A stretch of DNA of 64,000 bases from Acanthacorydalis orientalis (Eukaryota; Arthropoda; Insecta; Megaloptera; Corydalidae), in contig CM068315.1 of assembly GCA_034766995.1 (NCBI GenBank), positions 43,033,818 through 43,097,817 of the forward strand. The letters run 5' to 3'. The position numbers were made by a program, and so were the translations under genes. The notes beneath the pieces were generated by a model, which saw only the letters and a list, made by a program, of their open reading frames with translations, did no database searches and was not told the DNA's origin. Positions within the stretch are counted from its first letter, which is position 1. The number at the start of each line of letters is the position of its first letter. Positions 22,934 to 35,423 of this stretch are shown here, in pieces.

Positions 22934-24184
22934 TTGGATCAGTGTAAAAGTTCGTATACGATTCAATAGGTGATGTTAAGAGTGCCGCCGAATGGCGGGG
23001 TTCATGATTAAAGTGTGTTCATGTTATATATCATTTGAAATATGACAGTTATAGTTGTCATTTAAGCGTCAGACACATTTGTTTGTACTCGATTTGTGTG
23101 TAAGAAAAATTTTTGAAAATTGACAACGAAAAGAAACTTTCGTCAAGTTATATTGTAAGAGTTTCGGAAAGGAGTAACCGTTGGCGCGGCAATAATAAAT
23201 ATTCGGGAAGTTTATTTGGACCATGCATCATCACTTTCAACTGTGAAGAAGAGGTTTACTAAAATTCAATTTGGTGATTTTAAACTCGAAGATTAATCTC
23301 ATTGTGTACGGCTACACTCTTCTCTAGTTGACAATAACTCACGAATTTGGATGGAAGAGGTTGACGAGACGCTCAACGTTGACAGATCGACTGTATTTTG
23401 ATATTTAAAGAAGCTGGGGTTCATGTTGAAGCACGATACGTGGGTGTTGCACTCGTTGTCTAGAAAAACCAGTTTGATCGCATCTCTTCGGCAGTTTATT
23501 TGTTTGGACGCCTCAACAGAGAGCTGTTTTTGGATCGGTTGGTGACTGGTGATGAGTAGTGAATCCAGTACAACAACATCCGACGCAGAGCAACGTGTAA
23601 ACAAGCGAATAAAGGGGCAAGACCAGTCGCTAAAGCTGGATTGAAGGTGTTACTGTGTGTTTGGTAAGATTGAAAATGTGTTGTTTATTTTGAACTGCTC
23701 CCACGAGGCGAAACGGTTATTAAGAAGAAGTACTGTCAACAACTTATCAAACCAAATGCAGCAACTAAGGGAAAGTGTCAGATTTTGGCCAATTACGAGG
23801 CGGTCATCTTTTACCAAGACAATGTAAAACCTCATACAGCAAAACTGACTTTACAAAAACTGAAGCAGTTGAAATGGAAAATCATATCATATCCACCGTA
23901 TTCTCCGAACATTGCACCTTCGGATTATTATTTGTTCCGGTCGTTACAGAACAATTTAAATGGTTAAAAAATTAACACCGCGGAGGATGCCAAAAACCAT
24001 CCCACCGCCTTTTTGCCGAAAAATCGCGCAACTTTTACGAATGAGGAATCCAGCAGTAGTTTTGGAATTGGGAAATGATTGAAGAAAACGATGATGAATA
24101 CATAATTGATTAATACAAGCGTTTTTTACAAGAAATAATTAACTGGGTTTCAATTTCAAATCGTATACGTACTTTTGCACTGAT
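22934..24184 (+). mobile_element. Near full-length mariner relic (third family)
   Basis: About 1.25 kb, the normal length of an intact mariner. Terminal inverted repeats of about 27 bp are clear: the left begins GATCAGTGTAAAAGTTCGTA (22937) and the right, reverse-complemented, begins GATCAGTGCAAAAGTACGTA (ending at 24184). TA lies at the outer edges. The transposase reads left to right over almost the whole length but is broken. The right terminus is followed immediately by the longest (TA)n tract in the window. Confidence 0.9.
23110..24113 (+). pseudogene. Broken mariner transposase with most domains traceable
   Basis: In order: the N-terminal helix-turn-helix (RKGVTVGAAIINIREVYLDH, near 23166-23226), STVKKRFTKIQFGDFKLED near 23240-23295, the second helix-turn-helix (ETLNVDRSTV...YLKKLGF, near 23368-23422), VTGDE (near 23541) carrying the first catalytic aspartate and followed by two stops, then LPRGETV and YCQQL (near 23700-23745). 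An open segment follows with YQDNVKPHTA (near 23813) and PPYSPNIAPSDYYLF (near 23895-23940). The QDN and APSD aspartates are 34 residues apart, the DD34D pattern, so all three catalytic aspartates are still readable although the frame is not. The end near 24100 reads DEYIID. Stops and shifts at several places exclude activity. Confidence 0.85.
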
Positions 24185-25129
<945 letters not shown>

Positions 25130-25640
25130 TCCTATTAGCAACTTTTCCATCTACAGCGAGCTACATTTGCATTCTGCGACTGTCTGCTTTTACGACATTA
25201 CACTGTATATGTAATTTTCCATTATCTACTAGTTACGGAGAAAATGTGTAATACACGTAGGACTCCCGATGATGTTTTGTACGAGTCGACTTCGTGTATA
25301 GGTTCGCTGTATTGCTAGTTCCATTCAATTATCTTAATCAAATCATTCATAGCTAACAGCGACACTGTTACAACGCTGACGTCGCCTCGCATGGTAATCG
25401 ATTTCAGCGCGTACTATAGAACCGGTGCTCTGTTGCTCTTCACCTTTCTTGCAACAGTTCTACGTTTACAAGTTACCTAGCTACCTGTGGATTAATCAGT
25501 CACGCCGGTGGGCTTTTGTTCGATTGGGAACCGATGACACGTTTCGGCTTAAAATGTGTACACACGCCAGAGCTCTAGCAATTATTTTTACAATTTTATT
25601 CGCTTTCGATACTCATTTACGTTATATACTTTAAATACTT
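25130..25640. other. GC-richer non-coding island
   Basis: More balanced composition with several CpG steps and no match to any repeat in the window. The 65- and 69-codon frames at 25054-25251 and 25425-25634 have no recognised similarity. Possibly a regulatory or untranslated region. Confidence 0.35.
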
Positions 25641-25659
25641 AAACGTTTTTGAAAGCTGC

Positions 25660-26245
25660 TCTTTTTCATTATACAATTCGTTCTATTAAGATTTGTTTTT
25701 CTCTCTTTTAATACACTTATTCTGAAACAATTAATATTGATATACCGTATATCACGGCTTATAAGACAACTTATGTATAAAACGAGGTTGGAATTTTTTT
25801 AAAAGAATTATACATTTATCATATTTGGGTCGTATAAGATGATCTTAAATTGAATACCTCTTTCACATGATACAATACAATTTGTATCCAAAATCAAAAT
25901 TGGAAGAATTATATTCTTCGATTTAAAATTTCAAAAATGAAATTCGGGGAATCACCTTGTTTTGACATACTGGATATTAAAACATCGTGCACGGCTTGTA
26001 TCTAGAAGGCTATGGCTATGTATTTTATTCTTATTTTTTTTTTATTTAATATTAATTATTCAATCAATTTATGTTATATATCAAAGTTTTTCTTTTTTTT
26101 TCTTAAATAATGAACTTTATTTCTATATAAGCACAATAAATGTTTTGAAGAATTTTTGGGTTTTAAGGATCGTCTTATAGACCGAGATATACAGTATTTC
26201 AGTTCTTAATATTTAGATGTGTGACAAATATAATTTTTATATATT
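25660..26245 (+). repeat. Third copy of the large-hairpin arm, split by an insertion
   Basis: The left part (ATTATACAATTCGTTCTATT ... TTAATATTGATA, 25671-25742) matches the arm at 26426-26501. The right part (about 26197-26240, GTGTGACAAATATAATTTTTA) matches the arm continuation at 26530-26550. The element at 25745-26194 lies exactly between the two parts, so it inserted into a pre-existing copy. Confidence 0.7.
25745..26194. mobile_element. Non-autonomous TIR element (TATAAGAC type), copy 1
   Basis: About 450 bp flanked by TA on each side. Terminal inverted repeats: left CCGTATATCACGGCTTATAA, right (reverse complement) CTGTATATCTCGGTCTATAA, both continuing into GAC. The inside is AT-rich without a transposase; the 72-codon frame at 25962-26180 looks like chance. 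TA flanks suggest Tc1/mariner or pogo-type machinery, but the superfamily is not proven. A second copy is at 48279-48628. Confidence 0.75.
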
Positions 26246-26273
26246 TGTTCCTTTTTGCACGGCAAGGAATTTG

Positions 26274-27121
26274 GCAATTACGCGACAGATGGAGCTAAGT
26301 TATACAAAATAATAGGGGATATTTCTAAGATTGAAATGTATTCCATTTTTCTGAAAACATTAATTTACTATAAAAAAGGCATCGAGTTAATTGGTAAACC
26401 AAATATTTACTTGAAATGGTATTTTTTATTATACAATTCATTCTATTAAGATTTATTTTTTCTTTTTAAACATACAGTTACTATGAAAAAATTAATATTG
26501 ATATATTTGTGTTTTAAAAATGTATACGTGTGATAAATATAATTTTTACTAATTTAAATCATCTTACAAGCAAAATAAACAATATTAATAATAAGTAAAG
26601 CAATCAATTCAAAATTGATGCATGTTAGTGGAGAACAACAAGTTGAATTACAAAACTAAATAAATGCAACAAAATACAAATCAATGAACTGAACAGATAT
26701 TATTTTTAAGATCTTTTTGTTTATATACTTTTCATTTAAAAGAAACAAATTCTATAAATTATTTTTTTTTAATTTCTTGTTATATTTACTAATAATATTG
26801 TGTTTGTATTACTCTTAAGCTGATTTAAAAAAGAAGAAATTTGTAAAAATTATGTTTATCACACGTCTACATTTTTAAAACACAAATATATCAATATTAA
26901 TTCTTTCATAGCGAGTGTCTCTTAAAAAGGAGAAAAATAAATTTTAATAGAATGAATTGTATAATAAAAAAGACCATTTTAAGTAAATATTAGGTTTACT
27001 AATTAATTCGATGCCTTTTTTTAATAGAAAATTAATGTTTTCGTAAAAATAGAATATATTTCAATCTTAGAAATATCCCCTACTATTTTGTATATCTTAG
27101 CTCTATCTGTCGGGTAACTGA
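26274..27121. repeat. Large inverted repeat, arms of about 280 bp
   Basis: Left arm 26274 to about 26552, right arm about 26848-27121, with about 295 bp between. The outer ends pair CAATTACGCGACAGAT with its complement near 27106-27121. Good internal matches include AGGGGATATTTCTAAGATTG, ATTATACAATTCATTCTATT and TTAATATTGATATATTTGTG. Identity by eye is close to nine in ten, with a few indels. No transposase was seen in the spacer. The likely origin is a foldback or long-TIR MITE, or an inverted duplication. Transcripts across it would form a long hairpin RNA. Confidence 0.85.
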
Positions 27122-27179
27122 CGAATCGCTTTCCGAAAAAAAGATGGCGGTATTGAGTCAATGAAGTCGTTATGCATTT

Positions 27180-27470
27180 TCGGACCTCTTTCACGGTTTT
27201 AGCATTTTATGCGTGTTTTATGCGTGACAACATCAAGCTGAACAAATCATTTCTGCGGATTTAGCAGGATTTTTTCAACAGGAATGCGAAAAATAATGTT
27301 TAATATGAAGCTTTCGGGTACTACAGTGTTCACTTCTGTTTTGTGAGGTCATGCCAACTCCTTGGTCAAGATATATAGTATTTTTAAATTCTAACACATT
27401 GCGTACCGGCTAATTTTCAGGAAACAACGCAAGTCAAAACAATGTAACTTAAAACAACGTAAATCAAGAT
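27180..27470. repeat. Dispersed repeat shared with 56220-56425
   Basis: TGTTTTGTGAGGTCATGCCAACTCC (27337 onward) and AAGATATATAGTATTTTTAAAT closely match 56329-56384. GTTTTATGCGTGACAAC near 27215 also recalls 21301 and 32530. It is followed by a mini-array of AAAACAA(C/T)GTAA(A/C)-type 15-bp units at about 27422-27466. Probably a decayed transposon; no protein identified. Confidence 0.5.
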
Positions 27471-27793
27471 ATGATTGTAACATATTATGTCTATGTAAAA
27501 AAATTCTCTGAAACAATCATTCTTTGATTTACCACTTATTTTAAAATATTTGTCTGCAAACGAAATTTCTCTTTTCTAGTCTTACCGTGTATTTATATAA
27601 AAACGAGATTTTTCGTTTCCTTTACCCAATATATTAACTCAGTTTTTCATTAATTATTTTATTAAAAATCGAATTATTAACTGAACAATTTTTATGTTTG
27701 AAATTTTTTGAAAGTCTTCAATCATTAATTTATAATTGCAATGAATTTTTAAGAGTTAAGTATTTCGTTTTGGTTCTGTCAGATGTCATCAAT
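27471..27793. other. AT-rich non-coding sequence
   Basis: Nothing recognised. Confidence 0.5.
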
Positions 27794-27797
27794 TTAA

Positions 27798-28087
27798 CCC
27801 TTTTCGGTCGAATATCACCATACAAGCGGCTTCACAATTGTACTTCTTACTAGATCGAATGTCGTCCTCTAAAATAATTTCGTTATCTGTACCATATAAA
27901 AACTAAACCACATGTTCATTCTCAAATAATTATTATTATTCTCCAATCAAACCTAAAATTCCATTAAACACAATATTTTTAATTTAACATCTTATATTTA
28001 ACTCTTCATCACATAATTTCACATTATACAAAAAGTATATTCTACCCAGCGAGAAATACAGTTGAAAAAATTCTCGTCCGCAAAGGG
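27798..28087. mobile_element. piggyBac-like MITE with TTAA flanks
   Basis: TTAA occurs at 27794-27797 and again at 28088-28091. The 290-bp element begins CCCTTTTCGGTCGAA and ends, reverse-complemented, with CCCTTTGCGGACGAGAA. A TTAA duplication with CCC...GGG termini is the hallmark of piggyBac-type elements. No transposase is inside; the 67-codon minus frame (27984-28187) crosses the end and is chance. Confidence 0.8.
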
Positions 28088-28091
28088 TTAA

Positions 28092-28348
28092 TACTGTATT
28101 AAAAATCATTATTTTTTTACAGTCAATAACATTTGTTTTTTCCCTTTGATGTTGCTGGAATTTCAGCTGGAAATAATGTGTAATCATTTAATAATAACTA
28201 ATAAAAAAATCAAAATCTGTATTTTTATAAAAAAAAAAACTCTTCGTTGTGTTAACATTTATGTATTATGATATTATTTTAATAATCAGAATACACGAGT
28301 GTGTCCATGCAGAAAATATTAAGCATGTTTTACATCAAAAACAGAATA

Positions 28349-28387
<39 letters not shown>

Positions 28388-28549
28388 GTATATACATATA
28401 CATATATACATACACATATAATTATGCATGCGTATAAATGTATGTAGGTATGTAATATGTTTGAAAATCGAGCGAAATAATGAAAGCAGCGAACAACACA
28501 GAGCCAAGTAATTTCAAATATATATCTTTGACTGTGAAAGGATAACCCA
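28092..28549. other. AT-rich sequence with a (TA)n array
   Basis: (AT)n with TG/CA interruptions at about 28351-28420. Otherwise unique. Frames over it are repeat read-through. Confidence 0.6.
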
Positions 28550-29200
28550 ATACTCCGTGCAGATTAACTCTCTTACTCCGTACAATAACGACCCATACGT
28601 TGTTGAACGTTCACCACACGAACACCGCTGTTAATCAATTAACCAGCGTGGTGTTTCAGTGGCCCCTAATAGGTTTAACACTCATCACTTTATGTTCAAG
28701 CGCCGCACACAAAATATTTACGAAAGCCACCAACCGAGATGTTAAAGATGACCCTCGTAACCTTTGACTAATAGAGGTCGACACGATGATTCTGCCTCCG
28801 CCTACATTCGACCATCCACCGCCGATCTTCACTATCACTGATGTCTGCGCACCCTTGTCCGTTCTACGTATTTGATGACTACAACTTCCCGTTCAAGCGA
28901 ATCGAATTCCCTTTTTCCAGCCTCTGTACCAATCGAAACCAGTGTTACACGTTGTCAAAAAGATATATTTGATTCATGTATTAGCATAGAGCATTTGTGT
29001 AGTATCACGGTATCGATTCAACCAGCACACATATTAACACCGTGTAAGCATTTTAAAATCATCTTTCATCTCGACAAGAATATTTATTCGTTTCGTTCTT
29101 TTTATATACGAGTGCGCTCTTTTCAAGTATTTATTTATTTATTTATTGAAATGAGTCAGGTAGACACGCATATAAATCACCGATAATACCTAGCGTTCAT
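28550..29200. other. GC-richer non-coding island
   Basis: Balanced composition, especially 28560-28960. A 104-codon plus frame (28872-29186) and a 60-codon minus frame have no recognised motif. Candidate regulatory or untranslated region, or an unrecognised exon; not supported as coding. Confidence 0.35.
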
Positions 29201-31297
29201 TTTTATGAAATCGTGTTTATTTGTTTCTTTAATCTATAATATTAATATTATGATTTTTTATGAGTATACTATATTTTTTTTTTAAAAAAAACGATATAAA
29301 TTTGAGTTCATGGCGATATACTGAACAATTCCGAAAGTTGTTTTTCCAGTTATGGAAAAATAATCACTTCTTAATTTTTATTATTTGTGAGAAAGAACGA
29401 TTACTTTTTTAACAAGTTGGGGTAACATTAGAAAAATAAAATAATAGACTTAATGATTTAATATCTAAAAAAAATTTTTTGTCTTAATGCAAAGTATACA
29501 AAAACTCTAGTGCTGCAAAAATAACCAAATAATTTATTGAAATTATAAAATAGTACTGACTTAATAAAATTTCTAATTTAATCAAGAAACTATTATAAAA
29601 TTTATAAAACAATCTGTGTATGTTCTATGCGAATGAACTTAAACTCATATGTGTGCCTATGTCTGGCGACTTTAATGCCATCAGTCTTTTTTACAGCACA
29701 CATCTCGTCAAACTCCCCTTGATAAATGTGACACGGCCGCACCTGTATGAATAACGAATGTCAAATGTGAATTATTTAACGTATTTCTCGAAACCGGGAG
29801 AAATTTTATCATTACACACGGTGCAATGCATACACCGGCCCATACATATTTAGCACTGGCTCGAATAGTGAATACTCTCAGCCTCCACTCTTCAGTAACC
29901 TTTTTTGTCATTTATCTCATACACATTAATTCTTTATGTTTCATTCGTTGGTTCAACTCCATATACGGTATTTCTATCCGGTAATATACTGGACGTAAGA
30001 GTAAGTGAACGTTTACTGAGTGAACTAAATAAAGCCATTAGAGAGATCTTTGAATGTAGGCCAATAGGGATTCGAAACGAGTTTTAGAAATTTTATTTGG
30101 AATTTTACGAGGCAATTTATTTATTTTGTAAAAAGTTTGTTGAGTTTTCAGTATAAATTAATAATTTCCCCCCAAAAATATTTTTAGGAAAAACAGAATG
30201 TTTTCTAGTATTTATATTAAAAATAAAATTATTATTTCAAAAACGAATGCTTCGTTTGAACGTGAATTTTATTTTTTTACATTCGAAACTAGTTTCTACA
30301 GATTAAAAAAGTAATACGTTTTTTTTACCCCAGCATGCATTTTTTAATTGACACAGTTTGCAATTGATCATCAATCACACTTTTTAGTCCAATTCGTTCA
30401 ATTGAAAAACGCATACATTTGGACGAATTTTTGAACTAATAACATATAGCATATTTACTAGTTCAACCAACATCAAAAGCTCTATTAATATTTCGAATCG
30501 CAAACGCTGCATTATGACAAAATTTGAATTCGTGCAAAAACATCTCTTGAAAATTACTATTATTGGCATTGAAATAGTGTTTATGAACAAATTAATATTT
30601 GTTTATCGAATAAAAATATTCCATATGAAAGAATATATCTGTTGTGTGAAAATAACATATTAAATGTTTTTTATAAAATGATTTGTTTTCAGTGATATAA
30701 AAAAAAAATAAGTAAAGCTCGGGGAATATTATTAAACGTTGAAGTGTGTACATATTTTTTATGAAATGTGAGCTGTTATGAGGTTTATTCACTTCATAAA
30801 CACAGTTCATATAAATATTAAATGATTTTTGTGTTAGTATAGATTTATTTGCAGTAGAGTATTGCATTTTTTTAAAAAAAACATTTATTTAAAAATAAGT
30901 TATAATAACGTAAGCGTATTATTAATAATAATCATTATAGTCATATTTTTTGTATTTATTATTAGTAATATTGTTTTGATATATTTCGGTTTTTATTTTA
31001 GAAAAATAAAAGTATTTCTTTCTATACTTTATTTCTGCTCTAGAGTAAGATATTTTTAATGTTTTGTTTACTAAATTAGTTAAAATACAGTGCACAATGT
31101 AATTTTTATCCTGAAAAATGAGAAAATTTGAAAATATTAAAAATAAATATTTCTTAATATAAATTTAAAAATAGTCTTCATTTATTTTGGACACAGGAGT
31201 TTCATGAAGTAAATTAATAATCATTGAATATATAATAAAATTTTTGGTAATGGGTATAAATATTTAGTAGTAATTAGGGTATTTAGGGTATAAAATT
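29201..31297. other. AT-rich non-coding sequence
   Basis: About 2.1 kb, mostly unique. A small GC-richer part at about 29640-29900. No gene, RNA or repeat family recognised. Frames at 29708-31059 are short, on mixed strands, and look like chance. Confidence 0.4.
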
Positions 31298-31475
31298 TTT
31301 AGTAGTATATCTTGGGTAAATAAAATTTTATCAACATTGTCTATGAACAATAAATAAAAGGAGTGAAACATATTAATAGATTATACAATGATCATGAATA
31401 TGTGGGAGAAGTACTTTAGAAAATTAAACAGAAATGTGTGAAAAACAGAGTCACTGAATCGTTGGATTTGGGAGA
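31298..31475 (+). repeat. Dispersed repeat, partner of 35248-35423
   Basis: AGTAGTATATCTTGGGTAAA through CACTGAATCGTTGGATT matches the reverse complement of 35248-35423 over about 170 bp with few differences. Stops occur in all frames. No family assigned. Confidence 0.75.
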
Positions 31476-31719
31476 AAATAAACAATGGTCAGAAGTTATT
31501 AAATAAGAAAAAATATAGAAAGAAAGTTATAGTATATATATATATATATAGATGTCAAAAAATTGTTGGTAAAGACATAAAATCTTTTATATGGAATATT
31601 TTGGAAGAAGCATTATTTAATAGCGGATAGTAAGAAGTTGGAGTTGTATAAATTTAATTTCATAAAATGAATTTTTCATTTACTGCATATACTAAAAAAA
31701 ATTTCTGTTTAAAAATAAA
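31476..31719. other. AT-rich sequence with short (TA)n
   Basis: (TA)n at 31533-31550. Nothing else recognised. Confidence 0.5.
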
Positions 31720-31870
31720 TAATTGATGATTGACTTTCTTGATTGTTGTTTATGCGCATTTCGATGACGATTTCATCAATTTTAGAGCACTGAAAAAAAA
31801 TCTTTTGTGAGAAAATGTATTTGTTAAAGTGGCAGAACTATATAATGATAAATTTAATATTTGTAAGAGA
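31720..31870. repeat. DR1 dispersed repeat copy
   Basis: Contains GTTTATGCGCATTTCGATGACG, a CATCA...TTTAGAGCACT block, and a downstream TTGTGAG...TTAAAGTGGCAGAACTATAT block, in the same order as the 43670-43850 and 45900-46110 copies taken together. Confidence 0.6.
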
Positions 31871-33004
31871 AATCTATTTTAGACTAATAAGATTTGTCTT
31901 TGAGAATACTTTGGAAATGTTTTGATCGAATTAAGTTATTAGGGGTTGCAACAATGCCTATCACTTTGTGAAATTTGTCGATTTATGAAACTACTAATTT
32001 ATTTTTTTTCATTATTTTCTGTATTCACTATTCGAAATGAAAAAACCTTAATGCTCGGATTTGCATAGACGTCAGAATATATTTCTAAAAAACACAAAAG
32101 AGTTTGTCCAAGATTTTGTATTTTTCTAAAAATGTCACTTGATATTTATTAATTCATTTCATTAGTTTTACATTTTTTATCTTTTCTATTTAAATTATTA
32201 AATAAATCTGTAATAAAAACTTTCCAATTATAATTTATAATTTAAGTTTTCTTACTTTAAACTTAAAGTGCTTCTAAAATATTGGTCTAATAAAATTCAA
32301 ACATAAATAATTACATTTCGGTGTACGTTCATATTTCCCAGAGGTGAAAACCGTACAAACACAGTCTCTCCCGTCATAATTCGATATCTCATAAAATGGT
32401 TATCTTTCATGTGTATGAAAATTTTCTCTTTCGTTCAAGTTGTACGTTAACTGTCTCTTTCTTTTATCGCACATGGCCGTATTGAATCGCATGAAAAAAA
32501 TTACATACTTATTTTATTTTTCATGTTTGATATGTGACAACATCAATTTCAAATCATAGATAGATATCTTTCAACATCGATGCTTTGACATTGCTGTATA
32601 AACACGAAGGCAATTTATTTTGACAAAGAACGCGCATGCGTGTTTCAATAGTGTGCGGCATAAATGAAAATATCTAATATTGTATAAAAGACAAGTACGT
32701 ATTTTATAAAATATGTAACAGAAGATACTATATTATTAATGTAGGTAAATATATTGTATTACATTAATGCGTACTCTAATGTTAATCAAGTCTTGTCAAG
32801 CGAAAGATAAATAAGGGAAAGATAATTGATCTAAACAAATAAAATATCTCAACTATGCTTTCATTATACATATTATTATTTGTCGCTTTTGATGAAAATT
32901 TAATAACAATACAAATGATTTATATTTTCTTTGAAATCCTTATTATCAGATTTTTTGAATTATTTGATCAATAAACTACTTCTCGAATTAATGTTCTTTT
33001 TAAA

Positions 33005-33006
<2 letters not shown>
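31871..33006. other. AT-rich non-coding sequence
   Basis: A slightly GC-richer part near 32320-32480. TTGATATGTGACAACATCAA near 32527 resembles 27217-27235. No gene recognised. Confidence 0.4.

Positions 33007-33071
<65 letters not shown>
33007..33071. repeat. Compound (TC)n(TA)n microsatellite
   Basis: About 23 TC units with one TA break, followed by about nine TA units. It is the longest TC run in the window. Confidence 0.95.
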
Positions 33072-33236
33072 GTATTGTTTAAAATAGAATGATTGCCATC
33101 ATGAATGTATCTTCAGTAGATGATAATGATAATAATTTCAGCTGGTAAAAATGTTCATTGAACTTTATTATTAGAATTATTTAATTAATTATTGAATGCA
33201 TAGCTCTTACAATGTTCTTTAAAACCGCCTTTCTTC

Positions 33237-33256
33237 AATCTCTCTCTCTCTCTTTA

Positions 33257-33300
<44 letters not shown>
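33237..33300. repeat. Compound (TC)n(TA)n microsatellite
   Basis: About seven TC units, TTATGAA, then about 20 TA units. Confidence 0.95.
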
Positions 33301-33301
<1 letters not shown>

Positions 33302-33521
33302 ATGAAAACCTTTTCCAAAATATTACAGTTCAAATGATTCACTGATTCCCTTTTTCATAAATTTTCAATTTTTTTTTATCATCCTATTTCATTTCTTCAT
33401 TGGTATTTTTCTGGGTCTTATTAAATTTCTTCATTAACTTTGTATACTAAAGACAAAAAGATCAATTATAGGAAAAAAATAAATGAGTCAGAGTAGACAG
33501 TTCTCTTTTTTTAAAAAACTG

Positions 33522-34072
33522 TTAGTTTGGTAGAACAATAATTGCGATATATGACCTTCAAATTGGTATAAATTTGTTTCTTTTTTGATTTGCCTAGCTG
33601 TTTTAAGTAGCCAAGAATTGTCGGATGACTAACGTTTAACTTTTGTGCAAGTTCTCAAATCGTTGTGGGTGGTTCTGATTCAACTAATGGCTTTAGCTGG
33701 TCGTTATGAATTTTTTTATTTTCAAGGCTCTCGTCCCTAGTATGAAATTTTTGTAATCGCCATTGCACCGTACGTTCCTTAACAGTTCACACACCGAAAG
33801 CACTGTTTACTTTACGAGCAGCTTTTGCTGCTTTATCACCCGTTTTGGACTCATACATTTTTTTTTCTCTTATTTGCTTCTTTTTCATCTGTAATTCAAT
33901 AGCCCAAGTTGAAGCAAAATTAATAATAAAATCAAAGCCGATGTTACCAAAATGTAGACTAAAAGTGCACGTTAAAATGATATGGACATGAACTTGATAA
34001 AATGACACTTTCATTGAAAAAATCAACGTTACATGTCAAACAAAAACTGCAATTAATTTCCTATCAACCTAA
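33522..34072 (-). mobile_element. Mini-mariner copy, mellifera-like, catalytic domain deleted
   Basis: About 551 bp. Left (3') end TTAGTTTGGTAGAACAATAA; right (5') end AATTTCCTATCAACCTAA then TA. On the minus strand, MKKKQIR near 33890 is followed by AAKAARKVNSAF, then a frame break. The linker is damaged near 33705-33725 (part of the SLEDEE region is lost). The second helix-turn-helix remnant is at about 33600-33650, and the usual junction to the 3' terminal repeat follows. A 79-codon frame at 33787-34026 reads through from the 5' untranslated part. Confidence 0.85.
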
Positions 34073-34608
34073 TATAAACAAAAAACAGTAGACATTTTTT
34101 ACAGTTACTTTTTTGAGGTTAATAAATTCGAATAATGAAGTACAATGATGTCATAATCAAAAGATTTTTTTGGAATTTGAATATACACATATATCAACAA
34201 TTAAATATTATGAAATATATAAAAAATGGATTTTTAATTTTCAATTCATTCAATTGTCACAGTTGTGAGTACGGTTCTTGTTTATAAAATATTTTTATGA
34301 TAAATAAACAAAGAAATTAGCACCAAAAGACTCATACGTTTTATAGAATGCACACACACACACATAGACACACACATGCACACATATATATATATATATA
34401 TATACGTGTGTGAGATGTTTTTGCACGAATTCAAAAAAACACAATGTCCCTATAAAATGACTTTCGATTATATATATCTCTATTATAATGGAAATTACAA
34501 ACACCTGTTCAATATAACGAAATGCCCGAAATATGTATTTCTTTTGTGGAAATTATATACATTGCTCTTATCAACTTTACTCCACTTTGTATAAATCAAC
34601 ATAAACTG

Positions 34609-34654
<46 letters not shown>

Positions 34655-35073
34655 TGACCGGCTATATAAATATATCTACTTCGTATCAACTATATCATAT
34701 GAAACGAAGAACTGTCAGCATAACATTGAACGTCAAAACCATTTTTACAAACATAGTGCAGGAAGTGTCACGCGTCAATATATACGTGGACTGAAATAAA
34801 AAAGTAAATATATATATATATATATCAGCATTCGGCTAAATATGAACGTAGACATCGGTCTTGTCACGGAGTCCCTACAGACCAGCCAGTCAGCTCTGGC
34901 ATATGCCCCGCGCTTGACTTCTTATGTCATACTTTTTAAAAAATGACATCGGTTCAATAGAATTTCACATAAGCTCACAATCTACCTACTGGGCGTGTAT
35001 GAAAAAGTCCATGGAAAATTGAAAACCATGAAATAAGAAATGTATCCTTTTTTTATTGGAACACACATAGAAA

Positions 35074-35112
<39 letters not shown>
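34073..35112. other. AT-rich sequence with four microsatellites
   Basis: (CA)n/(TA)n at 34351-34404, (TA)n at 34612-34651, 34808-34825 and 35079-35112. A GC-richer piece at 34840-34930 has no recognised content. Frames here are IYIYIY read-through. Confidence 0.7.
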
Positions 35113-35114
<2 letters not shown>

Positions 35115-35247
35115 AAAAGAGTATATGTAATTATTTAGATTCGGATATATACATAAAATATGTCAGAATGAATGAACAAGAAAGCTTTAAGAGCTTTCAG
35201 ATAAATTTAATAATTAAATTCATGTCAGAAGGGTTTTTTTTATATTT

Positions 35248-35423
35248 TCACCTAATTCCAACGATTCAGTGTCTCTGTTTTTAATACATTTCTGTTTAAT
35301 TTTCTAACATACTTCTTTCACATATTTATTATCATTGTATAATTTATTTATATGTGTTACTCCTTTTATTTATTGTTTATAGACAATGTTGATAAAATTT
35401 TATTTACCCAAGATATACTACTA
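35248..35423 (-). repeat. Dispersed repeat, partner of 31298-31475
   Basis: Reverse-complement match to 31298-31475, including AAACAATAAATAAAAGGAGT and AAAATTAAACAGAAATG. The two copies lie about 3.8 kb apart in inverted orientation. Confidence 0.75.
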
